This document shows, in pieces, positions 43,899 to 53,079 of a stretch of DNA of 64,000 bases. The notes under the pieces were generated by a model. It had not been told where the DNA came from, did no database searches, and worked only from the letters and a program-made list of their open reading frames with translations. Every line of letters begins with the position of its first letter. Position 1 is the stretch's first letter. The translations under genes and the position numbers were made by a program. The stretch is taken from the NCBI RefSeq assembly GCF_003994415.1, contig NZ_CP034689.1, positions 558,001 to 622,000 of the forward strand, written 5' to 3'. This DNA is from Achromobacter spanius (GTDB taxonomy: Bacteria > Pseudomonadota > Gammaproteobacteria > Burkholderiales > Burkholderiaceae_B).

Positions 43899-45470
43899 TT
43901 ATTTACGCGGCGCTTTCAGAGCGTCGTGATAGCGGGCCACGTAGGTGGCGAAGTCCACCGTGTCCGATTCCTCAAGGCGTTGCTGTTCCTGCGTGGATTG
44001 CACCGCCGCCTGCTGATAGGCCGCCGCCACGTCCGCGGGCAGTGCCTGCGCACGCAGCGTGTTGGCGTGCTTGGCGCTTTGCGCCAAGGAGTAGTCGTGA
44101 AACGACATGCCGCTTTGCGTCAGGGCTTCCAGCAGGCGTGCCGACGGGGTGGTGTCAGGCTGATCCAGCTTGAGCCGTTGCGCGGCCAGGGCGTCCGCGT
44201 AGGCGGTGCCGCCCAGGGCCGAATCAAACAGCGCGGCATAGGGCGCGATCTGGTCCAGAAGATCGTGACCCCACTGCGGCAGCGCCACGGCCTGGCCGTC
44301 GCGGTCCAGCGTCAGACCGGGCTTGCGGCCTTCTTTGACCACCGTGGAAAAATTGTCGGCGCTGCGTTGACAGTAGCCGTTAGCGGGAAAGAAGGGGCTG
44401 TCGGACGCCGCGCAGAACAGCAGGAAGGCGTCCACGAAGCGGCTCGTGCTGGCATCGATGCCCACGGGCGATTCGGGGTCGATATCCAGGCAGCGCACTT
44501 CCACGTACTGCACGCCGCGTTCCGCGAGCGCGGTGATGGGGCGTTCGCAGCGGCCGGTGGCGCGCTTGGGGCGGATGCTGGAGTAGTACTCGTTTTCGAT
44601 CTGCAGCACGTTGGTGTTCAGCTGGATCCATTCGCCGTTGCGGTGCGTGCCGATCTTTTCGTAATCGGGCCAGGGTTTTGTCACGGCGTCGTACAGGCGG
44701 CCCAGGAAGGTGTCGAGGTCGTTGTAGCAAAGCTTGAGCTGCGACTGCGCCTTGTTCTGGTAGCCAAGATCGCTCATGCGCAAGCTGGTGGCGTAGGGCA
44801 GGTAGAGCGTATGGTCGCCCAGGCGTTGCAGCGGGTGGTCCTGGCCGCGCAGGAAGTCGCTGGCCAGCGCGGGGGCCGCGCCAAACAGGTACATCAGCAG
44901 CCAGGAATAGCGCGTGAAGTTGCGGATCAGGCTGATATAGCCGCGCGAACGGCGGTCTTGCGCGGAGCCGGCCTGCGTGTCCAGCACCGACCACAGATCT
45001 TCCGGCAGCGAGAAGTTGTAATGCACGCCGGCAATGCATTGCATTGTCTTGCCATAGCGTTCGGCCAGCCCGCGGCGATACACATGCTTGAGCATGCCCG
45101 TGTTGGACTTGCCGTACCAAGCGATGGGAATGTCCGCTTCGGCGGGCAGCGTGGCGGGCATGGACTGGTTCCAGATCAGCTCGTGGTCCAGCACGCTGTA
45201 GACGTGGCGGTGGGTGTTGGTGAGCTCGGCCAGCAGCGCATCCACATCGGTGTGCGTGCCCGTGATCAGTTCCAGCAGCGATTCGGAGTAATCGGTGGTG
45301 ACGTGTTCATTGGTCAGCGCCGAACCCAGGCCGGCAGGGTGGGGCGTGCGGGACAAAATGCCCTGCTCGTCCACGCGCAGGCCTTCTTTTTCAATGCCTC
45401 GCAGCGTCTGGGTCAGCAGCGAGCGGTTGGCCTCTAGGCGGGAGAGGCGGTTGGCGGCGGTATCAGTCAC
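43899..45470 (-). CDS. gshA: Glutamate-cysteine ligase
   Basis: This 523-residue enzyme makes gamma-glutamylcysteine, the first step of glutathione synthesis. The sequence is of the E. coli GshA type (518 residues): IEKEGLR, DYSESLLEL, CIAGVHYNFS, TSLRMSDLGY and QYVEVRCLDIDP motifs are present in order. The start is GTG at 45470 with GAGAAGA upstream; earlier frame sequence lacks family similarity. Confidence 0.93.
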   Translation of the reverse strand: MTDTAANRLSRLEANRSLLTQTLRGIEKEGLRVDEQGILSRTPHPAGLGSALTNEHVTTDYSESLLELITGTHTDVDALLAELTNTHRHVYSVLDHELIWNQSMPATLPAEADIPIAWYGKSNTGMLKHVYRRGLAERYGKTMQCIAGVHYNFSLPEDLWSVLDTQAGSAQDRRSRGYISLIRNFTRYSWLLMYLFGAAPALASDFLRGQDHPLQRLGDHTLYLPYATSLRMSDLGYQNKAQSQLKLCYNDLDTFLGRLYDAVTKPWPDYEKIGTHRNGEWIQLNTNVLQIENEYYSSIRPKRATGRCERPITALAERGVQYVEVRCLDIDPESPVGIDASTSRFVDAFLLFCAASDSPFFPANGYCQRSADNFSTVVKEGRKPGLTLDRDGQAVALPQWGHDLLDQIAPYAALFDSALGGTAYADALAAQRLKLDQPDTTPSARLLEALTQSGMSFHDYSLAQSAKHANTLRAQALPADVAAAYQQAAVQSTQEQQRLEESDTVDFATYVARYHDALKAPRK

Positions 45471-45502
45471 GGATTCTTCTCGTTGGGGTCTGTCGCGGGA
45501 TT

Positions 45503-46396
45503 TTACGGGGTGCCGGCCTCCTGTGCCGAGGGAGTCAATACAGGGGGCAGGGACAATGCCTGTGCCGTGCGCGCCAGCCATTCGTCCAGGTCAGCATAAA
45601 CCGGATCAGAAATAGGGGCCGTTTCATTGAAGATCTCGTGCCAGGCGCTGTCGTACCAGCGCAGGGTCAGCAATTCGGCGGGCGCGCGCTGGGCGAATTG
45701 GCGGCTGCCCTCGGCCGCGACGATGGAGTCATCCCCCGCCACCATCAGCAGGGTGCGGCAGGGCAGCAGGCCGGCTTCGCGCAGGGATTCGCGGCCGTTT
45801 TCATCGACGAAGCGGGCCAGCCGGCCCGTCATGCGCCGCCGCACCAAGGGGTCGGACCGGTAGGCTTTGACGACGGCCCGGTCGTGCGAGATACGCGCGG
45901 GCGCCAGGCCGTGGGGCACGCGCAGGTCAGGGGCATGCAGCGACATCCAGGTCAGCGTGCGGCGCACCCACAGGGGCACGTTGACGACAAAGGGCGGCGA
46001 GCTCAGGACCAGCGCGTCCAGTTCGGCCATGCGGCGCAGGGCGACACGCACGGCCACCAGCGCGCCCAGGCTATGGGCCAGCAAGATGGGTGGGCGGCCC
46101 TGGGCCTGGGTCCAGGCCTGCAGGCGGTCCACGGCGTCGTGAACCAGATCGTCCTGGTGGCTCAGGGTGGCGGGCGGGCCGCCCGACCGCCCATGGCCGC
46201 GGTGGTCATGCGCGCCCACGGTCCAGCCGCGGGCGGCCAGCCAACGGGCCAGGCGGTCGTAGCGGCCGGCGTGTTCGCTTAGCCCATGCATCAGGTAGAC
46301 GCTGGGGGTGCCGGGGCCGGTGATGGGGGCGGGCACATTGGGGGCGGCGGGCCAAAGATAGTTGGCCAAGGGGGTGCCGTCGGGCGCGGGGGTCAT
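45503..46396 (-). CDS. Alpha/beta hydrolase, monoacylglycerol lipase/lysophospholipase type
   Basis: This 297-residue hydrolase shows Hydrolase_4 motifs: HGLSEHAGRY, DHRGHGRSGG, nucleophile elbow AHSLGALVA and a C-terminal SAWHEIFNE with the catalytic histidine. Acts on a lipid monoester by family analogy. Start chosen at the ATG at 46396; the longer frame reaches into the divergent lipoprotein gene. Cytoplasmic. Confidence 0.8.
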   Translation of the reverse strand: MTPAPDGTPLANYLWPAAPNVPAPITGPGTPSVYLMHGLSEHAGRYDRLARWLAARGWTVGAHDHRGHGRSGGPPATLSHQDDLVHDAVDRLQAWTQAQGRPPILLAHSLGALVAVRVALRRMAELDALVLSSPPFVVNVPLWVRRTLTWMSLHAPDLRVPHGLAPARISHDRAVVKAYRSDPLVRRRMTGRLARFVDENGRESLREAGLLPCRTLLMVAGDDSIVAAEGSRQFAQRAPAELLTLRWYDSAWHEIFNETAPISDPVYADLDEWLARTAQALSLPPVLTPSAQEAGTP

Positions 46397-46454
46397 GGAA
46401 ATCGGCGACAATTTCAGCCTTCCTAGAAATGAATGGGCCCGTCGGGTCACGGTA

Positions 46455-47102
46455 ATGACGATTTCATCGCTGTTTCGTTTCATGTTCAAGAAAGCCGGCC
46501 TGATTGTGGGGCTGGCCTTGCTGGTGGCGGCGTGCTCGCCCCGTTACAACTGGCGGGAAGTCGACGTGGCCGATGGCCATGTGCGCGCGGCATTCCCGGA
46601 CCGCGTGTCCACCGATAGCCGCGACCTGCGCCTGGATACTCATACCTTGCGTTTTACCCTGTCGACCGCGACCGTGGGCGAAGCCGTGTTCGCGATCGGG
46701 TCCGCGCCGCTGCCGCCCGAGATGGCGGCGGACCCGGCTGCCCGGCAGGCGCTGGGCATGGCGCTGATGCAGTCCCTGTACACCAACATGCAGGCGCCGC
46801 CGCCCGCACAATGGCCAGCCTACGGGCAGGTCATTGAGGTGCACGGCAAGGCCATGGGCAAGCCGGGATGGCTGCAGGCCAGGGTCTGGGTGACCGACAC
46901 GATGCTGATCGAAGCGGTGGCCGCCGGCACGACGGAAAGCCTGCCCCCGGAACGCGCGCGGGAATTCCTGCAGTCAGTGGTGATCAAGCCCGGCGCGCCC
47001 AGCCAGCCTGGCCAGCCCAGCCAGCCCAGCCAGCCCAGCCAGCCGGCGATCCCTGCCGGCGTTTCTGGCGGTATCCCAGAACCCGCCAGCCCCGTCAGGT
47101 AA
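46455..47102 (+). CDS. Putative lipoprotein with PSQ-repeat C-terminus
   Basis: This 215-residue lipoprotein has a signal peptide with lipobox VAAC (about 25-28 from this start). A globular domain (about 35-175) of unknown function is followed by a short tandem PSQ-PGQ-PSQ linker encoded by 9-nt DNA repeats (about 47,005-47,045). A start at 46482 gives an equally good signal peptide. Ends 8 nt inside the convergent LuxR-type gene. Confidence 0.7.
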   Translation: MTISSLFRFMFKKAGLIVGLALLVAACSPRYNWREVDVADGHVRAAFPDRVSTDSRDLRLDTHTLRFTLSTATVGEAVFAIGSAPLPPEMAADPAARQALGMALMQSLYTNMQAPPPAQWPAYGQVIEVHGKAMGKPGWLQARVWVTDTMLIEAVAAGTTESLPPERAREFLQSVVIKPGAPSQPGQPSQPSQPSQPAIPAGVSGGIPEPASPVR

Positions 47103-47475
47103 TGACGGTGTCCAGCAGCCCCTGGCGCAGCGCCGCCACCACCGCGGCCCTGCGGCCCCGCACGCCCAGCTTGGCGCAGGCGTTGCGCAGGTGGAAATTC
47201 ACGGTGCTTTCACTGACGCCCAGGATGCGGCTGGTTTCCCAACTGGTCTTGCCCGCCGCCGACCAGAACAGGCACATGGCCTGGCGGTCGGACAGCGTTT
47301 TCGGGGCTGGCAGCGCTGATAGTGGCGAGAGCGGCGCCAGCGGTGGCCCCAGCGCCGACAGCGGCCCGCCGCCCTGGGCAAGCTCTGGGTGGAACGCGCA
47401 CAAGCGTTGAAAGGCGGACGACCGCGGGAACGTGGACGAACGCGGGAAAGTGGGCATGCGACGGCTGGCGGTCAT
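47095..47475 (-). CDS. Stand-alone LuxR-type helix-turn-helix protein
   Basis: This 126-residue protein consists of a low-complexity Pro/Ser/Ala N-terminus (repeats of FPRSS, about 10-60) and a LuxR/GerE helix-turn-helix (about 60-122: LSDRQAMCLFW, SWETSRILGVSESTVNFHLRN split). There is no autoinducer-binding or receiver domain, so it is either a minimal regulator or the remnant of a longer LuxR protein. Its target is unknown; the neighbouring AEC carrier and lipoprotein genes are candidates. Confidence 0.65.
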   Translation of the reverse strand: MTASRRMPTFPRSSTFPRSSAFQRLCAFHPELAQGGGPLSALGPPLAPLSPLSALPAPKTLSDRQAMCLFWSAAGKTSWETSRILGVSESTVNFHLRNACAKLGVRGRRAAVVAALRQGLLDTVIT

Positions 47476-47594
47476 GGCGGCTGGGGGTACGAAGCCCCGT
47501 CATTGAAGTTGCTGCATGCTGCGGCCGCCACGGGCGCTGCGCAAGCATTGATGCGTACGCGCATTGATCTCCTTATCTCTAACGGAATAGCTGT

Positions 47595-48491
47595 ATGTTT
47601 GCCATCGCCCAGTTCTACCTTTCAGCCATTGTGCTGATGCTGCCCTTGCTGTCCTGCGTGGGCATCGGGGTGTTCTGGGGCAAGCGCGACATCCCCTTTG
47701 GCGGCGCGTTCATCACTACGCTGGTGACCTCGGTGACCACCCCCGCGCTGGTGTTCCACACCTTCGTCACGACCCACCTGGACGACCGCGCGTTGGCCGA
47801 CATTGTTGGCGCTACGCTCTTGGCCTTGCTGCTGTGCGCGCTGATCGGTGCGCTGCTGCTCAAGGTCTGGAAGCTGCCCGTGCTTACGTTGCTGCCCACT
47901 GCGTGCCTGCCGAACGCCGGCAACCTGGGGCTGCCGATCTCGCAACTGGCGTTTGGCGACGCGGGCCTGTCGGTGGCGGTGGCGTTTTTTGCGGTGAACT
48001 CATTCGTCATGCACACGGTGGCCGTGCGGCTGCTGCCCGGCGTCAACACCAAGGGCAGTTGGAAAAGCCCTATTTTGCTGGCGTCGGTGGTGGCGGTGGC
48101 AATGCGCTTGTTGCACATTCCAGTTCCCGAATGGCTGATTGAAACAGCCCGTATGCTGGGCGCCGTCACGGTGCCGCTGATGCTGCTGAGCCTGGGCCAC
48201 GCCTTGGCGCTGATCCCGTCCAATGGCCTGCGCGACGGCGCCAAGGTGGCGGCGATCCGGCTGGTGGTGGGCCTGGGGGCCGGACTGGCCGTGGTGTGGG
48301 CGCTGGACCTGGAACCCGTGCTGGGCGGGGCGCTGACCCTGCAGATGGCCATGCCCTGCGCCGTGGTCAGCTATATGTATGCCAAGCGCTACACGACGAT
48401 GGGCGACACCGCGGCAGGCGCGGTGCTGGTGTCGACGGTGGTGTTCCTGCTGCTGGCGCCGCTGATGCTGTGGTTCACGCATGGGGCATAG
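47595..48491 (+). CDS. AEC (auxin efflux carrier)-family transporter
   Basis: This 298-residue membrane protein has ten hydrophobic segments and the conserved central TACLPNAGNLGLPI motif of AEC-family carriers, several of which move malate or malonate. ATG at 47595. Convergent with the downstream dehydrogenase gene, which may act on a related 2-hydroxyacid (inference). Confidence 0.85.
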   Translation: MFAIAQFYLSAIVLMLPLLSCVGIGVFWGKRDIPFGGAFITTLVTSVTTPALVFHTFVTTHLDDRALADIVGATLLALLLCALIGALLLKVWKLPVLTLLPTACLPNAGNLGLPISQLAFGDAGLSVAVAFFAVNSFVMHTVAVRLLPGVNTKGSWKSPILLASVVAVAMRLLHIPVPEWLIETARMLGAVTVPLMLLSLGHALALIPSNGLRDGAKVAAIRLVVGLGAGLAVVWALDLEPVLGGALTLQMAMPCAVVSYMYAKRYTTMGDTAAGAVLVSTVVFLLLAPLMLWFTHGA

Positions 48492-48529
48492 CGGCGCGGC
48501 TGGGCACGCGAAGTAGGGCGTGGCGGGGT

Positions 48530-48572
48530 GCGAAGCATGGCGCGGCCAGGTACGCGAAGCATGACGCGGCCA
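48530..48572. repeat. Two near-identical direct repeats after the AEC gene
   Basis: GCGAAGCATGGCGCGGCCA (48530-48548) and GCGAAGCATGACGCGGCCA (48554-48572) differ at one base; a more diverged third copy precedes them (about 48,506-48,524). They fill the 92-bp gap between convergent genes. Function unknown. Confidence 0.6.
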
Positions 48573-48583
48573 CACCGGCTACT

Positions 48584-49591
48584 TCAAGCCGCCCCGGCCA
48601 TGTCGCGCAACTGCGCCATGAGCGCGTCGGGGATGTCCACGCCATGCTTGATGGCGGCGTCGCGCAGTTTGCGGCGGCGGTCGCCGGGCAGGCGCACGCC
48701 GTCGTCTTCCAGCATGGCGTCCACCAGGGTCTCGACGCGTTCCAGATAGGCGTTGTTGCCGGCCAGCGCGCCGGGGTCGATCGCCATGAACGCCTGCCCC
48801 AACCGGGCGGGGCCGCCCGCGTCGACAAAGAACGATTCCGTTTCGAAGCCGAAGTGCGCGCCCGTCAGCGCGCAGGCCAGCAGTTCGACAATCAACGCCA
48901 GCATGGCTCCCTTGACGCCGCCCGCCGGCAGCATGCTGCCCGCCAGACCGGCCTTGGGGTCGGTGGTGGGTTGGCCATCCGCGTCCAGCGCCCAGCCCAG
49001 CGGAATGGGCTGGTTGTCGCGCGCGGCGATCATCAGCTTGCCGCGCGCCACTTGCGACAGCGACATATCGATCACCAGCCTTGCGCCGTTGCGCCGGGGA
49101 AAGACCGCCGCGATGGGGTTGGTGCCGAACAGCGGGCGCTTGCCGCCCCAGGCGGGCATGGCGGCGGGGGAATTGCTCAGGGCCAGCGCCACCAGCCCGG
49201 CGTCCGCCAGGGCTTCAAGGTGGTAGGCGGCTTCACCGAAATGATGGCTGTTGGCCACGCCGATGAAGGCGATGCCGTGCTCACGGGCGCGCAGCGCGGC
49301 TTGTTCGACCGCCATCGCGCAGGCGGGAAACGCCAGGCCCGAGCCCGCGTCGATCAGCGCCGCGCCACCGCGTTCATGCACGATTTTCGGCACGGCCGAG
49401 CCGATGGCGCGGCCCGCGCGCAGGTGCCCCGCATAGAACGGCACGCGCGACAGACCGTGCGAACTGATGCCCTGGCTTTCCGCAAAAACCAAGGCGCGGG
49501 CGGTGCTGTCCGCCATGGCCGGATTGGCGCCGGCGGCGGCCAGCGCGGCGGCCGCCAGATGTTGCAGTTCGTCCAGATAGATATGAGCCAT
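48584..49591 (-). CDS. Malate/L-lactate dehydrogenase family (Ldh_2) NAD(P)-dependent oxidoreductase
   Basis: This 335-residue enzyme has the Ldh_2 family signatures SSHGLSRVPFY, GVANSHHFG and LSNSPAAMPAWGGK. Members reduce or oxidise 2-hydroxy acids such as malate, sulfolactate or ureidoglycolate. The ATG at 49591 has an AGGAAGG site; earlier in-frame codons lie in the metX leader. Cytoplasmic. Confidence 0.83.
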   Translation of the reverse strand: MAHIYLDELQHLAAAALAAAGANPAMADSTARALVFAESQGISSHGLSRVPFYAGHLRAGRAIGSAVPKIVHERGGAALIDAGSGLAFPACAMAVEQAALRAREHGIAFIGVANSHHFGEAAYHLEALADAGLVALALSNSPAAMPAWGGKRPLFGTNPIAAVFPRRNGARLVIDMSLSQVARGKLMIAARDNQPIPLGWALDADGQPTTDPKAGLAGSMLPAGGVKGAMLALIVELLACALTGAHFGFETESFFVDAGGPARLGQAFMAIDPGALAGNNAYLERVETLVDAMLEDDGVRLPGDRRRKLRDAAIKHGVDIPDALMAQLRDMAGAA

Positions 49592-49734
49592 AGCCTTCCT
49601 GTCAGGGGGGCGCGCGCGTCCGGTCGAAAGTGGGGCGCCGCCAGCAGGCACGATTGTCCCACCAGCCTGAGGTGGCTGCAGCATCCGCAAGCAGTGCTAG
49701 AATTCTTTTCGCTGTACCCATGCAGCACCCATAT

Positions 49735-49796
49735 TTCGGCGCCGATTTGCCTGATCCGCTTGCGGGCGCCTTCCAATAAATCCAGCTAAAGAGGTC
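49735..49796 (+). promoter_or_regulatory. SAM-II (SAM-alpha) riboswitch
   Basis: The leader just before metX shows the SAM-II layout. P1 strands GGCGCC pair (49738-49743 with 49765-49770). CGATTT follows the first strand, a GCTTGC loop segment lies before the second, then AATAAA, then AGCTAAA-GAGG (49784-49794), in the order and spacing of known SAM-II aptamers. The ribosome-binding GAGG lies in the pseudoknot strand, so S-adenosylmethionine binding would hide it and turn off metX translation. Found by eye; a covariance search would confirm. Confidence 0.85.
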
Positions 49797-49799
49797 CGT

Positions 49800-51074
49800 A
49801 TGACCACTCCTGCCCAACATTTGGCCGGTGATCTGGCCGCTGATCCGGCCAACGGGTTCGTCCCCGCCACCGTCACGACTTCCGACACCGTTGATCCCGG
49901 TTCCGTCGGCCTGGTCGCACCCACCTTCATCCGCTTCGATGAGCCGCTGCCTTTGCTTAGCGGCCAGTCGCTGGCTGCCTACGAACTGGCCGTGGAAACC
50001 TACGGCACGCTCAACGCCCAGCGCAGCAACGCGGTCTTGATCTGCCACGCGCTGAACGCCTCGCACCATGTTGCCGGGCTAGCGGCCGACAACCCCAGCG
50101 ATGTCGGCTGGTGGGACAACATGGTGGGCCCCGGCAAGCCGGTGGACACCAATATCTTCTTTGTGATCGGCGTCAACAACCTGGGCTCGTGCTTTGGTTC
50201 GACCGGCCCGGCAAGCATCAACCCCGCCACCGGCAAGCCCTGGGGCGCGGCGTTTCCCGTGTTGACGGTGGAAGACTGGGTGCGCGCCCAGGCCCGTGTG
50301 GCCGACCACTTCGGCATCGACCGCTTCGCGGCCGTGATGGGCGGATCCTTGGGCGGCATGCAGGCCCTTAGCTGGGCCATCACCTTGCCCGACCGCGTGG
50401 CCAATTGCGTGGTCATCGCCAGCACGCCACGCTTGTCGGCGCAGAACATCGGCTTTAACGAAGTGGCGCGCCGCGCCATCATCACCGACCCGGATTTCCA
50501 CGGCGGCGACTACTACGCGCAAGACACCGTGCCGCGCCGCGGCCTGTCGGTGGCGCGCATGATCGGCCACATCACGTATCTGTCCGACGACGACATGGCC
50601 GAAAAATTCGGCCGTGCCCAACGCGCGCCGGCCGAGAACGGCGCCTATCACTACGGCTACGACGTTGAATTCGAAGTGGAGTCGTACCTGCGCTACCAAG
50701 GCGAGAAGTTCACTCGCTATTTCGACGCCAATACCTATCTGCTGATTACGCGCGCGCTGGATTATTTCGACCCGGCCCGCACCACGGGCGGCGACCTGGC
50801 GCGCGCACTGGCGCCGGCCAAGGCCGACTTCCTGCTGGTGTCGTTTTCCACCGATTGGCGCTTTCCGCCGGAACGCTCGCGCGAAATCGTGCGCGCGCTG
50901 TTGAAGAACGCCAGCCCCGTGACCTACGCCGAAATCGACGCGCCGCATGGGCACGACGCCTTCCTCTTGGAAGACGCGCGCTACCACGCCGTGGTGCGCG
51001 GCTACTACGAACGTATCGCGCGCGAGCTAGGCCTGGCCGCCGGCGCCGCGCAGACCGAAGGACGCTCCGAATGA
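49800..51074 (+). CDS. metX: Homoserine O-acyltransferase (MetX)
   Basis: This 424-residue alpha/beta-fold enzyme acylates homoserine in methionine synthesis. Catalytic triad motifs GGSLGGMQAL (Ser), SFSTDWRFP (Asp) and APHGHDAFL (His). A 45-residue low-complexity N-terminal extension precedes the conserved region. Betaproteobacterial MetX enzymes are often succinyltransferases (MetXS); the donor cannot be fixed from sequence by eye. ATGA overlap with metW; regulated by the SAM-II riboswitch. Confidence 0.93.
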   Translation: MTTPAQHLAGDLAADPANGFVPATVTTSDTVDPGSVGLVAPTFIRFDEPLPLLSGQSLAAYELAVETYGTLNAQRSNAVLICHALNASHHVAGLAADNPSDVGWWDNMVGPGKPVDTNIFFVIGVNNLGSCFGSTGPASINPATGKPWGAAFPVLTVEDWVRAQARVADHFGIDRFAAVMGGSLGGMQALSWAITLPDRVANCVVIASTPRLSAQNIGFNEVARRAIITDPDFHGGDYYAQDTVPRRGLSVARMIGHITYLSDDDMAEKFGRAQRAPAENGAYHYGYDVEFEVESYLRYQGEKFTRYFDANTYLLITRALDYFDPARTTGGDLARALAPAKADFLLVSFSTDWRFPPERSREIVRALLKNASPVTYAEIDAPHGHDAFLLEDARYHAVVRGYYERIARELGLAAGAAQTEGRSE

Positions 51075-51685
51075 CTCCTGTCACCCCCCGCTATGCCCAT
51101 AGCGCGCTGCGGCCCGACCTGGCGCGCATCGCTGGCTGGATCGACCCCGGCAGCCGCGTACTGGACCTGGGCTGTGGCGACGGCGCGCTGCTTGCGCATC
51201 TGCGCGACCATCGCCAGGTGCGCGGCGCGGGCGTCGAGCTGGACGACACCTGCGTCATCGCTTGCGTGCGGCGTGGGGTCGAGGTGATTCAGCAAAACCT
51301 GGAAGACGGGCTGGCGCTGTTCGACGACAAGCAGTTCGACACCGTGGTGCTGTCGCAGACCTTGCAGTCCATGCATCGCACCGAGCACATTCTGCGCGAG
51401 ATGGCGCGCGTGGCTCGCCACGGCATCGTGTCCTTTCCCAACTTCGGCTACTGGCCGCATGGCTGGGCCATTCTGCGCGGCCGCATGCCGGTGACGGGCC
51501 AGATGCCTTACCAGTGGTACAACACGCCGAACATCCACTTGTGCACGCTGCGCGATTTCGAGCAACTGGCCGGCGAGCTGAAGCTGCGCATTCTTGAACG
51601 CGCCACCTTCAACGAAGGGCACGAGGTCAAGCTGTTCCCAAGCTGGCGCAGCACGCTGGCGGTGTACCGTTTCGCCACGCCCTGA
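51071..51685 (+). CDS. metW: MetW, methionine biosynthesis methyltransferase-like protein
   Basis: This 204-residue protein has a SAM-methyltransferase-like fold (VLDLGCGDGALLAHL) and the MetW-specific SFPNFGYWPHGWAIL and MPYQWYNTPNIHLCT motifs. MetW binds MetX and is needed for full homoserine acylation in Pseudomonas and Bordetella-type bacteria. Four-nt overlap with metX. Confidence 0.93.
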   Translation: MTPVTPRYAHSALRPDLARIAGWIDPGSRVLDLGCGDGALLAHLRDHRQVRGAGVELDDTCVIACVRRGVEVIQQNLEDGLALFDDKQFDTVVLSQTLQSMHRTEHILREMARVARHGIVSFPNFGYWPHGWAILRGRMPVTGQMPYQWYNTPNIHLCTLRDFEQLAGELKLRILERATFNEGHEVKLFPSWRSTLAVYRFATP

Positions 51686-51732
51686 CATTCCGACACCGAT
51701 CCTCCTGACGGCACGGCTGAACAGGCCCTAAA

Positions 51733-53043
51733 ATGCCGCAAGCCCGTGGCGCAACCCTGTTGCACCACGCCGCCGCGTTTCAGGAGACCGTCATCACCGT
51801 TGTATCCAACGTCTATACCAGCCCCCGCGTGGCCCCGTTGCTGGTCCTGGGCTTTGCCAGCGGACTGCCCCTGGCGCTAACCGGCGGTACCTTGCAGGCC
51901 TGGGCCACCGTCGAAGGGGTGCCGCTACAGGAAATCGGGTTTCTCACGCTGGTGGGCACCGCCTACACCATCAAGTTTCTTTGGGCTCCCTTTGTTGACC
52001 GCTACGTGCCGCCCCTGCTGGGCCGGCGCCGGGGCTGGATGCTGCTGACGCAACTGCTGCTGGCCGTGACGATCATGGTGATGGGGGCGCTGTCGCCGTC
52101 CACCGCGCTGATGCCGCTGGCCATGCTGGCGGTGCTGGTCGCCTTCCTGTCCGCCACCCAGGACATCGCGTTCGACGCCTATTGCACGGACGTGTTGCGC
52201 AAAGAGGAGCGCGGCGCGGGCGCGGCGGTCAAGGTCATGGGTTACCGGCTGGCGATGATCGCGTCCGGCGGCTTGGCGCTGATCATGGCGGACCAGTGGA
52301 TCGGCTGGGGCTATACCTATGTGCTGATGGGCGGCCTGATGCTGCTGTGCGCGATCGCCACGCTGCTGGCGCCCGAGCCCGAGCACGTCGCGCGCGCGCC
52401 GCGCAACCTGGGCGAGGCAATCGGCGAGCCTTTGCATGAATTCTTCACCCGCCGTGGCGCCCTGTCGATACTGGCGCTGATCGTGCTGTATAAGCTGGGC
52501 GACGCCTTCGCGGGCGCTTTGTCCACCACCTTTCTGATACGCGGCGCGGGCTTTTCGCCCACCGAGGTCGGCACGGTCAACAAGGTGCTGGGGCTGGCCG
52601 CCACCATTGTCGGTGCGTTGGCCGGGGGCACCTTGATGGCGCGTTGGGGGTTGTACCGGTCTCTGATGGCCTTTGGCCTGTTGCAGGCGGTGTCGAACCT
52701 GGCGTATTGGCTGATCGCCATCAGCCCGAAAACGCTGTGGCTGATGGCCACCGGCGTGGGCATTGAAAACCTGTGCGGCGGCTTGGGCACCGCGTCTTTC
52801 GTGGGCCTGTTGATGGCGCTGTGCCAGCGGCGGTTTTCCGCGACGCAGTTTGCGCTGCTATCGGCGTTGTCGGCGGTGGGACGCACCTATCTGGCCGGGC
52901 CGCTGACCCCACCGCTGGTGGACTACATGGGTTGGCCGGGCTTTTTCCTGCTGACGGTGGTGATCGCCTTGCCGGGCCTGGTGCTGTTGCAGGTCTTGCG
53001 CGGCACCATCGACACCATGGAAAAGCAGGGCGACCAGGCCTGA
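51733..53043 (+). CDS. ampG: AmpG-like muropeptide permease
   Basis: This 436-residue MFS carrier has about 12 hydrophobic segments, with LGFASGLPLALTGGTLQAW and FLSATQDIAFDAYCTDVL of the AmpG type. It imports anhydro-muropeptides for cell-wall recycling and beta-lactamase induction. Somewhat shorter than E. coli AmpG (491), as usual in betaproteobacteria. Follows metW, the standard order in this group. Confidence 0.88.
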   Translation: MPQARGATLLHHAAAFQETVITVVSNVYTSPRVAPLLVLGFASGLPLALTGGTLQAWATVEGVPLQEIGFLTLVGTAYTIKFLWAPFVDRYVPPLLGRRRGWMLLTQLLLAVTIMVMGALSPSTALMPLAMLAVLVAFLSATQDIAFDAYCTDVLRKEERGAGAAVKVMGYRLAMIASGGLALIMADQWIGWGYTYVLMGGLMLLCAIATLLAPEPEHVARAPRNLGEAIGEPLHEFFTRRGALSILALIVLYKLGDAFAGALSTTFLIRGAGFSPTEVGTVNKVLGLAATIVGALAGGTLMARWGLYRSLMAFGLLQAVSNLAYWLIAISPKTLWLMATGVGIENLCGGLGTASFVGLLMALCQRRFSATQFALLSALSAVGRTYLAGPLTPPLVDYMGWPGFFLLTVVIALPGLVLLQVLRGTIDTMEKQGDQA

Positions 53044-53046
53044 AGT

Positions 53047-53073
53047 CATGGCGGCGCGCGATGCGCCGCCATG
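53047..53073. terminator. Hairpin between convergent ampG and stress-protein genes
   Basis: CATGGCGGCGC and GCGCCGCCATG form a perfect 11-bp stem with a 5-nt loop, 3 nt after the ampG stop and 6 nt from the stop of the converging gene. No T-tract; a bidirectional terminator or mRNA 3' end stabiliser. Confidence 0.6.
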
Positions 53074-53079
53074 TGCCGT

